From Streptomyces iconiensis (GTDB lineage Bacteria > Actinomycetota > Actinomycetes > Streptomycetales > Streptomycetaceae), in the NCBI RefSeq assembly GCF_028657195.3, contig NZ_JANCPR020000008.1:206332-270331 (forward strand): a stretch of DNA of 64,000 nt, given 5' to 3'. A model generated the notes under the pieces. The model saw only the letters and a list, made by a program, of their open reading frames with translations. It was not told the DNA's origin and did no database searches. Position 1 is the stretch's first letter. Every line of letters begins with the position of its first letter. The translations under genes and the position numbers were made by a program. Positions 1 through 9,303 of this stretch are shown one piece after another.

Positions 1-1121
1 GCGAGGGCACGGCGCAGCCCGTAACGGGTCTGGGAGCGCAGGGCGTGTGCGGGCAGACGGCCCGTCTCGTGGTCGAGGATCTCGGCGGCCTCGCGCGGCC
101 GGCCGAGGTCGTGCAGGCACCAGCCGGTGATCATGGCCACGGGGTCGGGAAGCGTGGTGGTGCCGATCATGGGGGAGCCGTCGTCCTCGGCGGCGTGGCC
201 GAGGAGTTCGCGTGCGCGGTCCAGGCAGCTCATGCACGCGTCGTAGTCGCCGGCGAGAGCGTGTCCCTGTGCCTCACGCTGGGCCGCGAGGCCGCGGACG
301 CGCGCGGGAGCCGCGAAGCTCTGCGCGTGGGCTGCCAACTCGATGGTCTGCGCGGCTTCATCGCGGTAGAGGGTGACCAGCGCGCGGCGTACGAGGGCAT
401 ACGCCGCGAGGTCGCGGTCACCACCGGCTTCCGCCAGTTCGACGGCGCGGTCCGTCCACCACAGCGCGCCCCTGTCGTCACCGGTCTCCTGGACCAGCCA
501 ACCGACGTATTCGGCGTAGCGGGAGGCGAGGGAGAGCAGGTCGTCGCGGGTGCGAGGGCCCGCACGGAGGGCGATTCGACGCAGGGAGTGCGTCTGCGCG
601 ACCAGGGCGGGGAGGATCACGTCACCTCCTGCCGACTGGCCCAGCGTGCGGTAGTGGTCGAAAAGGGAGCGGGCCGTGGCGAGGAGCGAGGCGCACTCCT
701 GCGGCGCCGCTTCACGCGGGGCCGCCCCGAGGGTGAAGGTGACGGCTGTGGCGCCGCCCGCCGCCATGAGCGTTCTGCGGGCCACGGGCTGGAACCAGCT
801 GGGGCCGTCGGAGGACAGGTGCATCAGCCAGACCTCGCCTTCGTCGGGTTCTGCGGGGAGCGCAGGGTCTGTCGGGGTGGGGAGCGCCGGGGCTGCTGGG
901 GCGGGGCGGGTGGGGGCCAGGGACGTGAGGGCGCCGGCTGCGTCGAGGGTGGTGTCGCAGAGGCGGGCCAGTTCGGGGCTGGGGGGCTTGAGGCCGCGTT
1001 CGACCTTGCTCAGCTGGCTCTTGCTGTAGTGGACGAGCTGGCCGAGGCGGGTGAGGGAGAGCTGCGCTGCGAGCCGTCGTCTGCGGAGTTCAGGACCGAA
1101 CCGGGTTGGCTGCTGGGGCAC
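1..1121 (-). CDS. XRE-family HTH transcriptional regulator (C-terminus beyond window)
   Basis: The protein opens with an XRE/Cro-type helix-turn-helix at about residues 10-60 (RRRRLAAQLSLTRLGQL, then SKSQLSKVERG). A Pro/Ala/Thr-rich spacer follows, then a short hydrophobic stretch (RRTLMAAGGAATVTF), then an alpha-helical, TPR-like region that runs off the left edge. This layout matches large Streptomyces regulators with an N-terminal HTH and a helical sensor. The GTG start at 1121 has a GGAGG six bases upstream. It diverges from the TetR gene at 1333, so the two share the 1122-1332 promoter region. The ligand is unknown. About 373 codons are visible and the stop lies outside the window. Confidence 0.85.
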   Translation of the reverse strand, partial: MPQQPTRFGPELRRRRLAAQLSLTRLGQLVHYSKSQLSKVERGLKPPSPELARLCDTTLDAAGALTSLAPTRPAPAAPALPTPTDPALPAEPDEGEVWLMHLSSDGPSWFQPVARRTLMAAGGATAVTFTLGAAPREAAPQECASLLATARSLFDHYRTLGQSAGGDVILPALVAQTHSLRRIALRAGPRTRDDLLSLASRYAEYVGWLVQETGDDRGALWWTDRAVELAEAGGDRDLAAYALVRRALVTLYRDEAAQTIELAAHAQSFAAPARVRGLAAQREAQGHALAGDYDACMSCLDRARELLGHAAEDDGSPMIGTTTLPDPVAMITGWCLHDLGRPREAAEILDHETGRLPAHALRSQTRYGLRRAL

Positions 1122-1278
1122 TTCGAACCTCCGTGACTCTCACTCCGGGCAGCAGCCGGTCGCCGGAAGTCAGCGTGGGACAGGCTGCCTGGACCAACAA
1201 GGCGGATCGGGGTGTTTCCCGTTTCCCCTTCCGCAGGACACAGGAAAGCGTGCCGCCCGTCGAGAGTGCGTGAGAGCG

Positions 1279-1318
1279 GAGTGAGTACTCGCTCATTGAC
1301 GGAGTGAGCACTCACTCC
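1279..1318. promoter_or_regulatory. Two tandem palindromes, probable TetR operators
   Basis: Positions 1279-1294 (GAGTGAGTACTCGCTC) form a near-perfect palindrome, and 1301-1318 (GGAGTGAGCACTCACTCC) have two perfect 8-base arms. Both share the GAGTGAG/CTCACTC half-site. They lie 15-54 bases before the TetR ATG at 1333 and between it and the divergent XRE gene. This is the usual position for an autoregulatory TetR operator, with two dimers binding side by side. Confidence 0.7.
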
Positions 1319-1332
1319 GTAAGATGCGGGGC

Positions 1333-1971
1333 ATGAACGAGACATCTTCTCGGCGCCGTGCGCCTGCCATGGACCCCGACCAGCGTCGGGCAATGATCAT
1401 CACAGCGGCACTGCCGCTCGTCGTCGAGTACGGCGCCTCGGTGACCACCGCGAAGATCGCGAGGGCGGCCGGAATCGGGGAGGGCACGATCTTCCGGGTC
1501 TTCCCCGACAAGGACGCGGTGCTCCAGGCGTGCATGGAGGAGGTGTTGCGGCCCGACGACACCGTTGCGCTCCTGGAGGCCATCTCGGTGGACCAGCCGC
1601 TGTCCGGCCGGCTCATAGAGGCGGCCGAGGTGATGCGCGGCCGGATGCACCGGATAGGGGATGTCGCCGGGGCGCTCGCCGCTACGGGCAAGCTCACGCG
1701 AGGGGCACCCCCCGGCCCCGACTCCGGTACCGACGCCGACCCCGACGCGGCGGCCCGGCAGCGTGAGGCCAGTCTCGCAGCGCCCAGGGCCGTGCTGGCA
1801 GCGCTCTTCGAGCCCGAGCGGGACAGGCTGCGGCTGGCGCCCGAACGGCTCGCCGACGCCTTCCACTTGCTGCTGATGAGCGCCGGACGGATGGGCGCCC
1901 CCGACCCGTTGGAGAACGCCGAACTCGTCGACCTGTTCCTGCACGGAGCTGTTGTCGGAGACGCTGAATGA
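1333..1971 (+). CDS. TetR/AcrR-family transcriptional regulator
   Basis: A 212-residue TetR-type repressor. The N-terminal DNA-binding domain (about residues 15-65) contains the signature TTAKIARAAGIGEGTIFRVF followed by PDKDAVLQ. The C-terminal ligand-binding domain is variable, with an Asp/Pro/Ala-rich loop at about residues 125-145 (PDSGTDADPDA). Two tandem palindromes directly upstream suggest autoregulation. An alternative ATG lies nine bases upstream at 1324. The XRE regulator is divergent, and no obvious target gene is adjacent on the same strand because the next gene, priA, is housekeeping. Confidence 0.88.
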   Translation: MNETSSRRRAPAMDPDQRRAMIITAALPLVVEYGASVTTAKIARAAGIGEGTIFRVFPDKDAVLQACMEEVLRPDDTVALLEAISVDQPLSGRLIEAAEVMRGRMHRIGDVAGALAATGKLTRGAPPGPDSGTDADPDAAARQREASLAAPRAVLAALFEPERDRLRLAPERLADAFHLLLMSAGRMGAPDPLENAELVDLFLHGAVVGDAE

Positions 1972-2216
1972 GCGAACGGGCCGAGCCGTACGACGCGCTC
2001 ACGCGCGGCAGCCGGCGCCTTGTCACGTTAGCGCCTCGCCGGTCTGCCGGCGCTCGGTGCGCTGCTTGTGACGCGGGGCGTCACCGCGCCGACGCCGGCA
2101 GGCCGTACGGCGGTGGCCGGCGGGCGCCCCGGGAGCCGGGAGCCGCACGGTGGAGGGCGGGTGAGCGTGGGGAGCGCACGCGCGGCCTGTCGTACCCGTC
2201 TGCTAAGACTGGGGCT

Positions 2217-4391
2217 GTGAGCAGGGACGACGACGAACGGCGGGAGCCGGAGGGGCGGGCTGCCGAGGTGCCCGAGCAGCTCGCGCTGATCCGGGAGACC
2301 GTGCGCGAGCACAAGGAGCGGCAGGCTCCCAAGGCCAGGCCCCGGACCTGGCGCGGGGCCGAGCTGGCCGCCACGCTGCCCGTGGCGCGGGTGCTCGTCG
2401 ACAAGGGCCTGGTCCATCTCGACCGGTACTTCGACTACGCGGTCCCCGCGGCCATGGACGAGGAGGCGCAGCCCGGTGTCCGGGTCAGGGTGCGGTTCGG
2501 GGCGGGGGAGCGTGAGGGGCGCCGCGAGGGCGGAAAGCTCATCAACGGGTTCATCGTCGAGCGCCGTGCCGACAGCGACTTCACCGGCAGACTCGCCCCC
2601 CTCGCCCAGGTGCTGTCGCCCGAGCCCGTGCTCGGACCTGAACTGCTCCAGCTGTGCCGCGCGGTGGCCGACCGCTACGCGGGCTCGCTCGCCGATGTCG
2701 TCCAGCTGGCCGTGCCTCCCAGGATGGCCAGGGCCGAGAAGAAGCCCTCACCCCGCCGGCCCCCGGCGCCCCGGGCCCCGGAGCCCGGCGGCTGGGAGCG
2801 GTACGAACAGGGGCCCGCCTTCCTGCAGGCGCTCGCGGGGAAGGACACGCCCCGGGCCGTGTGGACCGCGTTGCCGGGCGCGGGGGACTGGGCCGACGAG
2901 CTGGCCAGAGCCCTCGCCGCCACCCTCGCCTCCGGGCGTGGAGCGCTCGCCGTACTGCCCGACGGGCGTGCGGCGGCCCGGGTGGACGCCGCGCTCACCG
3001 CGCACGTCGGCGAGGGCCAGCATGTGCTGCTCACAGCGGACTCAGGCCCAGAACAGCGCTACCGCCGCTGGCTCGCCGTCAGCAGAGGCGCCGTGCGCGC
3101 CGTGGTCGGCACCCGCGCGGCGATGTTCGCGCCCGTGGCCAAACTGGGCCTCGCCGCCATCTGGGACGACGGCGACTCCAGCCACAGCGACGACCACGCG
3201 CCCCAGCCGCACGCACGCGAAGTCCTGCTCCAGCGCGCCGTCACCGAGCGCGCGGCCTTCCTGCTGGGTGCGCACGGCTGCACGGTCGAGGCGGCGCAGC
3301 TGGTCGAGTCGGGCTTCGCACACCCGCTGGCTGCCGAGCGCGCCACCGTCCGCACCGTGGCCCCCCTGGTCCGTACGGTCGGGGACCGCGACGAGGAGCG
3401 CGACGAGGCGGCACGCAGCGCCCGGCTGCCCACCCTCGCCTGGCGTGCGGCGCGCGACGGCCTGGAGCGCGGGCCGGTACTCGTACAGGTGCCCCGCCGT
3501 GGGTACGTGCCACGGCTCGCCTGCGCGCGCTGCCGCGAGCCCGCCCGTTGCGCACACTGCGCCGGCCCCCTGGAAGCCGCAGGTGAGGGCGCCGAGCTGC
3601 GCTGTGGCTGGTGCGCGCGCGAGGCGCCCGACTGGCACTGCTCCTTGTGCGGCGGCGCCCGGCTGCGGGGCAGCGTCTTCGGCGCCCGGCGTACGGCGGA
3701 GGAACTGGGCCGCGCCTTCCCCACCGTGCCCGTCCGCACCTCAGGTGGCGAGCACGTGCTGGACTCCGTGCCGGGCAGGCCGGCGCTTGTGGTGTCCACA
3801 CCGGGCGCCGAACCGGTGCCGGAGGGCGGAGAGGGTTACGCGGCGGCGCTGCTCCTGGACGGCTGGGCGCTGCTGGGACGGCCCGATCTGCGCGCGGGCG
3901 AAGAGGCGTTGCGCCGCTGGCTGGGCGCTGCCTCGCTGGTGCGCGGACAGGGGGAGGGCGGCAGTGTGGTGATCGTCGCCGAGGAGACGCTGCGCCCGGT
4001 GCAGGCGCTGGTCCGCTGGGACCCCGTGGGGCACGCGATGCGGGAGTTGGCCGACCGTGCGGAGCTGGGCTTTCCCCCCGTCTCCAGAATGGCGGCCGTC
4101 AGCGGCCCTCCCGAGGCCGTGACGGGGCTGCTGGACGCGGCGGGCGAGGCCGGACTCCCGGAGCACACCGAGGTGTTGGGCCCCGTTCCCCTGCCCGCCA
4201 CCGAGCGCGGCCGACCACGCAGAACCGGTGCTCCGCCGCCCGGCGAGCAGTGGGAACGGGCACTGGTCCGTGTGCCCCGGGGCAGCGGCGCGGCGTTGGC
4301 TGCGGCGCTGAAGACCGCACAGGTACGCAGGCTCACAGGCCGCGAAGGGCCCGTGGCGCACATCCGTATCGATCCGCCGGACATCGGCTGA
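2217..4391 (+). CDS. priA: Primosomal protein N' (PriA), actinobacterial form
   Basis: Replication-restart protein of the PriA family, 724 residues from the GTG at 2217. Seen: the 3'-DNA-binding N-domain beginning around ARVLVDKGLVHLDRYFDYAVP; a helicase-like region with no Walker A GKT (the equivalent stretch reads LPDGRAAARVDAAL) and a WDDGD where DEEH is expected; and the Cys cluster CARCREPARCAHC...CGWC...CSLCGG that binds zinc. Actinobacterial PriA is known to have degenerate helicase motifs, so it probably acts as a scaffold rather than a helicase. The frame is open back to 1968, but family length and a TAAGACT -10-like box about 11 bases before 2217 favour the shorter, possibly leaderless form. 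fmt and rsmB follow nearby, the usual Streptomyces order. Confidence 0.92.
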   Translation: MSRDDDERREPEGRAAEVPEQLALIRETVREHKERQAPKARPRTWRGAELAATLPVARVLVDKGLVHLDRYFDYAVPAAMDEEAQPGVRVRVRFGAGEREGRREGGKLINGFIVERRADSDFTGRLAPLAQVLSPEPVLGPELLQLCRAVADRYAGSLADVVQLAVPPRMARAEKKPSPRRPPAPRAPEPGGWERYEQGPAFLQALAGKDTPRAVWTALPGAGDWADELARALAATLASGRGALAVLPDGRAAARVDAALTAHVGEGQHVLLTADSGPEQRYRRWLAVSRGAVRAVVGTRAAMFAPVAKLGLAAIWDDGDSSHSDDHAPQPHAREVLLQRAVTERAAFLLGAHGCTVEAAQLVESGFAHPLAAERATVRTVAPLVRTVGDRDEERDEAARSARLPTLAWRAARDGLERGPVLVQVPRRGYVPRLACARCREPARCAHCAGPLEAAGEGAELRCGWCAREAPDWHCSLCGGARLRGSVFGARRTAEELGRAFPTVPVRTSGGEHVLDSVPGRPALVVSTPGAEPVPEGGEGYAAALLLDGWALLGRPDLRAGEEALRRWLGAASLVRGQGEGGSVVIVAEETLRPVQALVRWDPVGHAMRELADRAELGFPPVSRMAAVSGPPEAVTGLLDAAGEAGLPEHTEVLGPVPLPATERGRPRRTGAPPPGEQWERALVRVPRGSGAALAAALKTAQVRRLTGREGPVAHIRIDPPDIG

Positions 4392-4777
4392 ACGTGCCGC
4401 GTGGCAGCGGCACTTGTCTGCGGCGCCCCCACCGCGCCCCCGAGCCGTTCCCCGCTGCCCGTACTGTCTTGCCGCGCGTCGTCGCTTGCCGCTTGCCGCT
4501 TGCCGCTCGCCTCTCGTCCCTCGTCGCACGTCGCACGTGCCTTGTGTCGCCGTGCCTTGGGACTCAGGGGGTGGGCCGTCTGTGTGCAGGGCCCCGTCTG
4601 CGTATAGGGCCGTTGCGTACAGGGATGGGCTTCGTGCCGGGATGGCTGCGTACAGCGTGCTGCCCGGCGCGAAGTAGGCACCGGGCAGCGGTTTTCACCT
4701 GTTGGGGGGGCGGGATCCGGGGCGGGGTCGGCGTGGGCTGAGCGAGCCGGGAAGGAGCGGAGGAGCCTGTGCGGGGT
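4392..4777. other. Gap between convergent genes, with heptamer repeats and a hairpin
   Basis: This 386-base gap holds no convincing gene. It contains four tandem heptamers (CGCTTGC x3 plus CGCTCGC, 4483-4510), imperfect repeats of CGTCGCACGT type just after them, and the terminator at 4659-4695. Open frames here are GC-driven shadows of priA and of the downstream minus-strand gene. Confidence 0.6.
4659..4695 (+). terminator. Rho-independent terminator downstream of priA
   Basis: Perfect 9-bp arms GCTGCCCGG (4659-4667) and CCGGGCAGC (4681-4689) enclose a 13-base loop and are followed by GGTTTT. The site lies between priA (plus) and the convergent gene at 4778 (minus). The T run favours termination of the plus strand. 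Confidence 0.75.
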
Positions 4778-5350
4778 TCAGCCGTTGCGGGGGCCGGGGA
4801 AGGCGCCGGGGCGTGAGTCGTGGGTGGGGGCGGATTGCGGCTGCTGCGGCGGGATGGAACGGGCGGCGGGCACGGCAGCCGCCGGCCTGGGTGCCCCCTG
4901 GACGACCGGAACGGGGCGCTGTGGCGTGCCGGTTACGGAGGGCTCCTGGGGACGTGCGGGTGCCGCCGTGGTCTCGGGTGACTCGGCGGCGCCGCGCGCG
5001 GTACCGCGCCGCGAACCGTACCTGCGGTGCACCGCCTGCTTGGTGACGCCCAGCGCCGAGCCGACCGCGTCCCAGGAGAAGCCCAGCGAGCGGTCGAAGT
5101 CCACCGCGGCTGTCACGAGGGTCTCGACGCTGTCGCGTAGTTCCTGAGCGAGCCTGACGGTCGGGGCGGGGGCGCGGCCGTAGACGACGAAGCCCGCTGA
5201 CGGGCCGGTGCGCCGCGGGCGGTAGACGTTTCCGAGCTGCGCTGTGAGGGTGCGCAGTGCGTCCACCTGCCGGCGGACCCGCTCGATGTCCCGTACCAGA
5301 AGATGCAGGCTGGCCCGCGCCTGGGCGTCGTGGGTTGCGTGGTCGGCCAT
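4778..5350 (-). CDS. Hypothetical protein with a sigma-like helix-turn-helix
   Basis: A 190-residue protein. Residues 10-45 are helical and charged. Residues 92-112 ([20 protein letters not shown]) look like a helix-turn-helix of the kind found in sigma region 4 or MarR-like proteins, suggesting DNA binding. Residues 115-190 are Pro/Ala/Gln-rich and probably disordered. The ATG at 5350 has a GAGAGG upstream; an in-frame start exists at 5428 but lacks a good ribosome site. The gene sits between priA and fmt in opposite orientation. Its function is not recognised. Confidence 0.75.
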   Translation of the reverse strand: MADHATHDAQARASLHLLVRDIERVRRQVDALRTLTAQLGNVYRPRRTGPSAGFVVYGRAPAPTVRLAQELRDSVETLVTAAVDFDRSLGFSWDAVGSALGVTKQAVHRRYGSRRGTARGAAESPETTAAPARPQEPSVTGTPQRPVPVVQGAPRPAAAVPAARSIPPQQPQSAPTHDSRPGAFPGPRNG

Positions 5351-5665
5351 GAAAAAGCCTCTCGAACCGGCTGAAAAGGGCTGTTTGAGCTGTTGTTCGG
5401 GGATATGCGGAACCAGGCCGCTGAGCACGCTGAGCGATGCCCGATTCGGTCAATCTGACTTGACCAACGCCATAACGGTCGCTCTGGTCACGCTGCGGGG
5501 GCGCGGAAACGGCGATCGGAGGGCGCGCAGGTGTGCGTACGCCCCCTCGGGCGGGAGCCGCGCGCTGACCGTAAACTGGCTGCCTTTCCGCTCGTTTCCC
5601 GCCACTTGTCTCTCTGACACTCCGTCCATTTCACCCGCTCGTGCGTGAGAGGTAGTTCGCCACTG
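5351..5665. other. Divergent promoter region before fmt
   Basis: A 315-base gap between the minus-strand HTH protein and fmt. It contains an inverted pair TGACCA (5461-5466) / TGGTCA (5485-5490) overlapping a TTGACC -35-like hexamer, and a TAAACT -10-like hexamer near 5573. These are weak candidates for the two divergent promoters. No gene is seen. Confidence 0.4.
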
Positions 5666-6622
5666 ATGAGGCTCGTCTTCGCAGGTACCCCCGAGGTCGC
5701 CGTCCCCGCCCTCGACACCCTGATCGCCTCGGACCGGCACGAGGTCGTCGCCGTCGTCACCCGGCCCGACGCGCGCGCCGGGCGCGGGCGGCACCTGGTG
5801 CCTAGCCCTGTCGCGCAACGTGCGGCCGAAGAGGGCATCGAGGTGCTGCAGCCCAAGCGCCCCAAGGACGAGGACTTCCTTGTCCGGCTCCGCGAGATCG
5901 GACCCGACTGCTGCCCCGTTGTCGCCTACGGCGCGCTGCTGCCCCGCGTCGCGCTCGACGTACCGGCCAACGGGTGGGTCAATCTGCACTTCTCGCTGCT
6001 GCCCGCCTGGCGTGGTGCGGCGCCCGTGCAGCACGCGCTGCTCGCGGGTGACGAGGTGGCGGGAGCCTCCACCTTCCTCATCGAGGAGGGAATGGACTCC
6101 GGCCCCGTCTACGGCGTCGTCACCGAGGACGTACGTCCCACCGACACCAGCGGCGACCTGCTCACGCGGCTCGCCTTCGCGGGCGCCGGGCTGCTGGCCG
6201 CCACGATGGACGGCATCGAGGACGGCAGCCTTGAGGCGGTTCAGCAGCCGGCCGACGGGGTGTCGCTCGCGCCGAAGATCAACGTCGAGGACGCGCGCAT
6301 CGACTGGACTGCTCCCGCACTCCGTGTCGACCGCGTGGTGCGCGCCTGCTCGCCCGCACCCGGCGCGTGGACCGTCTTCCGCGACGAACGGCTCAAGGTG
6401 CGGTCCGTCGGACTCGGCAAGGGGGAAGTCCCCGTCGGCCCGGGGGAGGGGGAGGTCTCTCTGGAGCCCGGTGAGCTGCTTGTCGGGAAGAAGTCCGTGT
6501 GGGTGGGGACCGGTTCGCATCCCGTCGAGCTGGAGTGGGTGCAGCCACAGGGCAAGAAGCCCATGCGGGCCGCGGACTGGGCCCGCGGCTCGCGGATCGG
6601 GGCGGGCGAACACGTGCGGTAG
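5666..6622 (+). CDS. fmt: Methionyl-tRNA formyltransferase
   Basis: Formylates Met-tRNAfMet with 10-formyl-tetrahydrofolate to make the initiator tRNA. The 318-residue length is normal. Seen: N-terminal [19 protein letters not shown]; the catalytic loop with N106 and H108 in NLHFSLLP, followed by [12 protein letters not shown]; and the catalytic Asp144 in [11 protein letters not shown]. The C-terminal OB-fold tRNA-binding domain covers about residues 205-310. The ATG at 5666 is the family start; an earlier GTG at 5645 would only add seven residues. rsmB follows, a conserved fmt-rsmB pairing. Confidence 0.97.
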   Translation: MRLVFAGTPEVAVPALDTLIASDRHEVVAVVTRPDARAGRGRHLVPSPVAQRAAEEGIEVLQPKRPKDEDFLVRLREIGPDCCPVVAYGALLPRVALDVPANGWVNLHFSLLPAWRGAAPVQHALLAGDEVAGASTFLIEEGMDSGPVYGVVTEDVRPTDTSGDLLTRLAFAGAGLLAATMDGIEDGSLEAVQQPADGVSLAPKINVEDARIDWTAPALRVDRVVRACSPAPGAWTVFRDERLKVRSVGLGKGEVPVGPGEGEVSLEPGELLVGKKSVWVGTGSHPVELEWVQPQGKKPMRAADWARGSRIGAGEHVR

Positions 6623-7045
6623 CCCTTGCGGGCGGCTTCCTCGCTTGGTGTTGCGGGGTCCGTCGTGGTCGCCCCGTTGTGGTCGCCGCGGCGCCTCTTC
6701 ATTTCGCCATTTCGCCAGGACGCCGGTGTTTTTTTCCTGGATTTCCGATCTTTCCGCCTCAATGGCGGGATGTTGTATGACGGGGTATCGCGGGTTCCGG
6801 CGGCGTGGACTCACCGGTAGCGGTGGGTCCGGCACCGCCGGTCACGTCGTGTGGGGTGTTCGCCGTCGCGGCCGAGAAGGGGCGTGCTCGCCGTCTGCTG
6901 CGGGGAGGGGGCGTGCTCGCCGTCCCGGTGGGAGAGGGCGTGGGTGGTGGGTGCTGGGGGTGTCTGGCCGTGGGGGGCTTGGGGTGGCGGGGGACGTAGG
7001 GTGGGGCTTCGTCCCCCTTTTCTCTTCAGCGGAGCACCTTCAGAC
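6623..7045. other. fmt-rsmB gap with an AT-rich island
   Basis: A 423-base gap. Positions about 6697-6792 are markedly AT-richer than the surroundings and include ATTTCGCC repeats, a run of seven T and a small CGCC/GGCG hairpin. Further on, a GGCGTGCTCGCCGTC motif is repeated near 6880 and 6910. The rsmB frame stays open back to 6851, but the encoded Trp/Gly-rich extension is unlike the family. No gene is called here. The AT-rich part may hold the fmt terminator and the rsmB promoter. Confidence 0.45.
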
Positions 7046-8482
7046 GTGAGTACCCGTCCCCGCCAGGGCGCGAAGCCCTACCGGCGTCCCCGTAAGGACC
7101 CCGTCCGCGTTCTCGCCTTCGAGGCGTTGCGGGCCGTGGACGAGCGGGACGCGTACGCCAACCTCGTGCTGCCGCCGCTGCTGCGCAAGGCGCGGGAGAA
7201 GGAACCGGAGAAGGGCGGGATCGACGCGCGGGACGCCGCGCTCGCGACCGAGCTGGTCTACGGGACGCTGCGCGGACAGGGAACGTACGACGCGATCATC
7301 TCCGAGTGCGTCGACCGGCCGCTGCGCGAGGTGGACCCGCCGGTGCTGGACGTACTCGCGCTCGGCGCGCACCAGTTGCTCGGCACCCGTATCCCCGGGC
7401 ATGCGGCGGTCAGCGCGACCGTCGAGCTGGCGCGGGTGGTGCTGGGGGACGGGCGTGCGAAGTTCGTGAACGCGGTGCTGCGCAAGATCTCGGCCGATGA
7501 CCTGGAGGGCTGGCTGGAGCGGATCGCACCGCCCTACGACGAGGACGCCGAGGAACATCTCGCGCTGCGCAACTCCCATCCGCGCTGGATCGTCTCCGCG
7601 CTGTGGGACGCGCTCGGCGGCGGGCGCCGGGGCATCACCGAGCTGCTGGAGGCCGACAACGCGCGGCCCGAGGTCACCCTCGTCGCGCGTCCCGGACGTT
7701 CGACGGCCGAGGAGTTGCTGACCGGCGAGGCGGAGCCTGGCCGCTGGTCGCCCTACGCCGTGCGGCTCGCCGAGGGCGGTGAGCCCGGCGCGCTCGACGC
7801 CGTCCGGGAAGGCAGGGCGGGGGTGCAGGACGAGGGCAGCCAGCTTGTGGCGCTCGCGCTCGCACACGCTCCCGTCGAGGGCTCCGACGCCCGCTGGCTC
7901 GACACCTGTGCGGGGCCGGGCGGCAAGGCGGCGCTGCTCGGGGCGCTCGCGGCCGAGCGGGGCGCCGCGCTGCTGGCGGCGGAGAAGCAGCCGCACAGGG
8001 CCAGGCTGGTGGCCCGTTCGCTGGAGGGCAACCCTGGCCCGTACGCGGTCGTGGCCGCCGACGGCACCCGGCCGGCCTGGGCACCGGGCAGCTTCGACCG
8101 GGTGATCGCCGATGTGCCCTGCACCGGGCTCGGGGCGCTGCGCCGCAGGCCCGAGGCGCGCTGGCGGCGCAGGCCCGAGGACCTGGCGGGGTTCGCTCCG
8201 CTGCAGCGCGGACTGCTGCGTGAGGCGCTGAACGCGGCGCGCGTCGGCGGGGTCGTCGCGTATGTGACCTGTTCACCGCATCCGGCCGAGACCCGCGCCG
8301 TCGTGGACGACGTACTCAAGGCCGCTGGCAAGGAAGCGGGAGGGGCAGCGGCCGAACTGATCGACGCGCGCCCGCTGCTGCCCGGCGTCACCGAGCTCGG
8401 CGAAGGCCCCGACATTCAACTCTGGCCCCATCTGCACGGCACGGACGCGATGTACCTCGCGATGCTGCGCCGTACCGCCTGA
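7046..8482 (+). CDS. rsmB: 16S rRNA (cytosine(967)-C(5))-methyltransferase family protein (RsmB/Fmu/Sun)
   Basis: SAM-dependent RNA m5C methyltransferase of the RsmB family, 478 residues. The N-terminal NusB-like domain covers about residues 20-150 (VRVLAFEALRAVDERDAYANLVLP). The catalytic domain carries SAM motif I (DTCAGPGGKAALLGAL), the motif IV cysteine in DVPCTGLGALRRRPEARW and the motif VI cysteine in VAYVTCSPHPAET. The GTG start at 7046 gives STRPRQGAKPYRRPRKDP, typical of Streptomyces homologues. It lies between fmt and rpe. Confidence 0.95.
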   Translation: MSTRPRQGAKPYRRPRKDPVRVLAFEALRAVDERDAYANLVLPPLLRKAREKEPEKGGIDARDAALATELVYGTLRGQGTYDAIISECVDRPLREVDPPVLDVLALGAHQLLGTRIPGHAAVSATVELARVVLGDGRAKFVNAVLRKISADDLEGWLERIAPPYDEDAEEHLALRNSHPRWIVSALWDALGGGRRGITELLEADNARPEVTLVARPGRSTAEELLTGEAEPGRWSPYAVRLAEGGEPGALDAVREGRAGVQDEGSQLVALALAHAPVEGSDARWLDTCAGPGGKAALLGALAAERGAALLAAEKQPHRARLVARSLEGNPGPYAVVAADGTRPAWAPGSFDRVIADVPCTGLGALRRRPEARWRRRPEDLAGFAPLQRGLLREALNAARVGGVVAYVTCSPHPAETRAVVDDVLKAAGKEAGGAAAELIDARPLLPGVTELGEGPDIQLWPHLHGTDAMYLAMLRRTA

Positions 8483-8515
8483 TCACACCGTCCGCCCACA
8501 CGAGATACTGGACCC

Positions 8516-9199
8516 ATGGCTCAGATCAACCCCAGCATTCTGTCCGCCGACTTCGCCCGCCTCGCCGAGGAGGCGAAGGCGGTGGACGGCGCCGACTGGC
8601 TCCACGTCGACGTGATGGACAACCACTTCGTCCCGAACCTGACCCTCGGCACCCCCGTGGTGGAGTCGTTGAGCAGGGTCACGGACACCCCGCTGGACTG
8701 CCACTTGATGATCGAGGAGCCGGACCGCTGGGCGCCCGCCTACGTCGAGGCCGGCGCGGGGTCCGTCACCTTCCACGCCGAGGCCGCCGCCGCACCTGTG
8801 CGGCTGGCCCGTGAGATCAGGGCCAAGGGGGCGCGCGCCTCGATGGCGCTCAAGCCCGCCACCCCCATCGAGCCCTACGAGGACCTGCTGCCCGAGCTGG
8901 ACATGCTGCTGGTCATGACGGTGGAGCCGGGCTTCGGCGGACAGGCGTTCCTCGACATCATGCTGCCGAAGATCCGCAGGACCCGGCAGCTCATCGAGAA
9001 GCACGGACTCCAGATGTGGCTCCAGGTCGACGGCGGCGTCTCGGCCTCCACGATCGAACGGTGCGCCGAGGCCGGCGCCGATGTCTTCGTCGCGGGGTCG
9101 GCCGTGTACGGGGCCGACGACCCGGCAGCGGCGGTGCGGGCACTGCGTGAGCAGGCCAGGTCCGCTGAGAAGAAGGCACACGGGAGCTGCGCCGGCTGA
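8516..9199 (+). CDS. rpe: Ribulose-phosphate 3-epimerase
   Basis: Interconverts ribulose 5-phosphate and xylulose 5-phosphate in the pentose phosphate pathway. The 227-residue TIM barrel shows all hallmarks: [13 protein letters not shown] at the N-terminus, metal and catalytic residues in [20 protein letters not shown], the mobile loop [12 protein letters not shown] and the phosphate-binding VDGGVS and VAGSAVYG. The ATG at 8516 is 33 bases after the rsmB stop, so the two genes are probably co-transcribed. Confidence 0.97.
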   Translation: MAQINPSILSADFARLAEEAKAVDGADWLHVDVMDNHFVPNLTLGTPVVESLSRVTDTPLDCHLMIEEPDRWAPAYVEAGAGSVTFHAEAAAAPVRLAREIRAKGARASMALKPATPIEPYEDLLPELDMLLVMTVEPGFGGQAFLDIMLPKIRRTRQLIEKHGLQMWLQVDGGVSASTIERCAEAGADVFVAGSAVYGADDPAAAVRALREQARSAEKKAHGSCAG

Positions 9200-9303
9200 G
9201 GGATGAGCGAGCCCGGTTCCGGGTGGCGGCGGATCTGCAAGGATGAACGCGCAGCGCAAAAGCGCCAACAGCGCGGAAACGGCAAGACAGTGAGGTGAGT
9301 GCG

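Noticed and set aside
1968..2216. N-terminal extension of PriA to 1968
   Set aside because: The extra 83 residues are Arg/Gly-rich and unlike the family. The GTG at 2217 gives the expected length and has a -10-like sequence.
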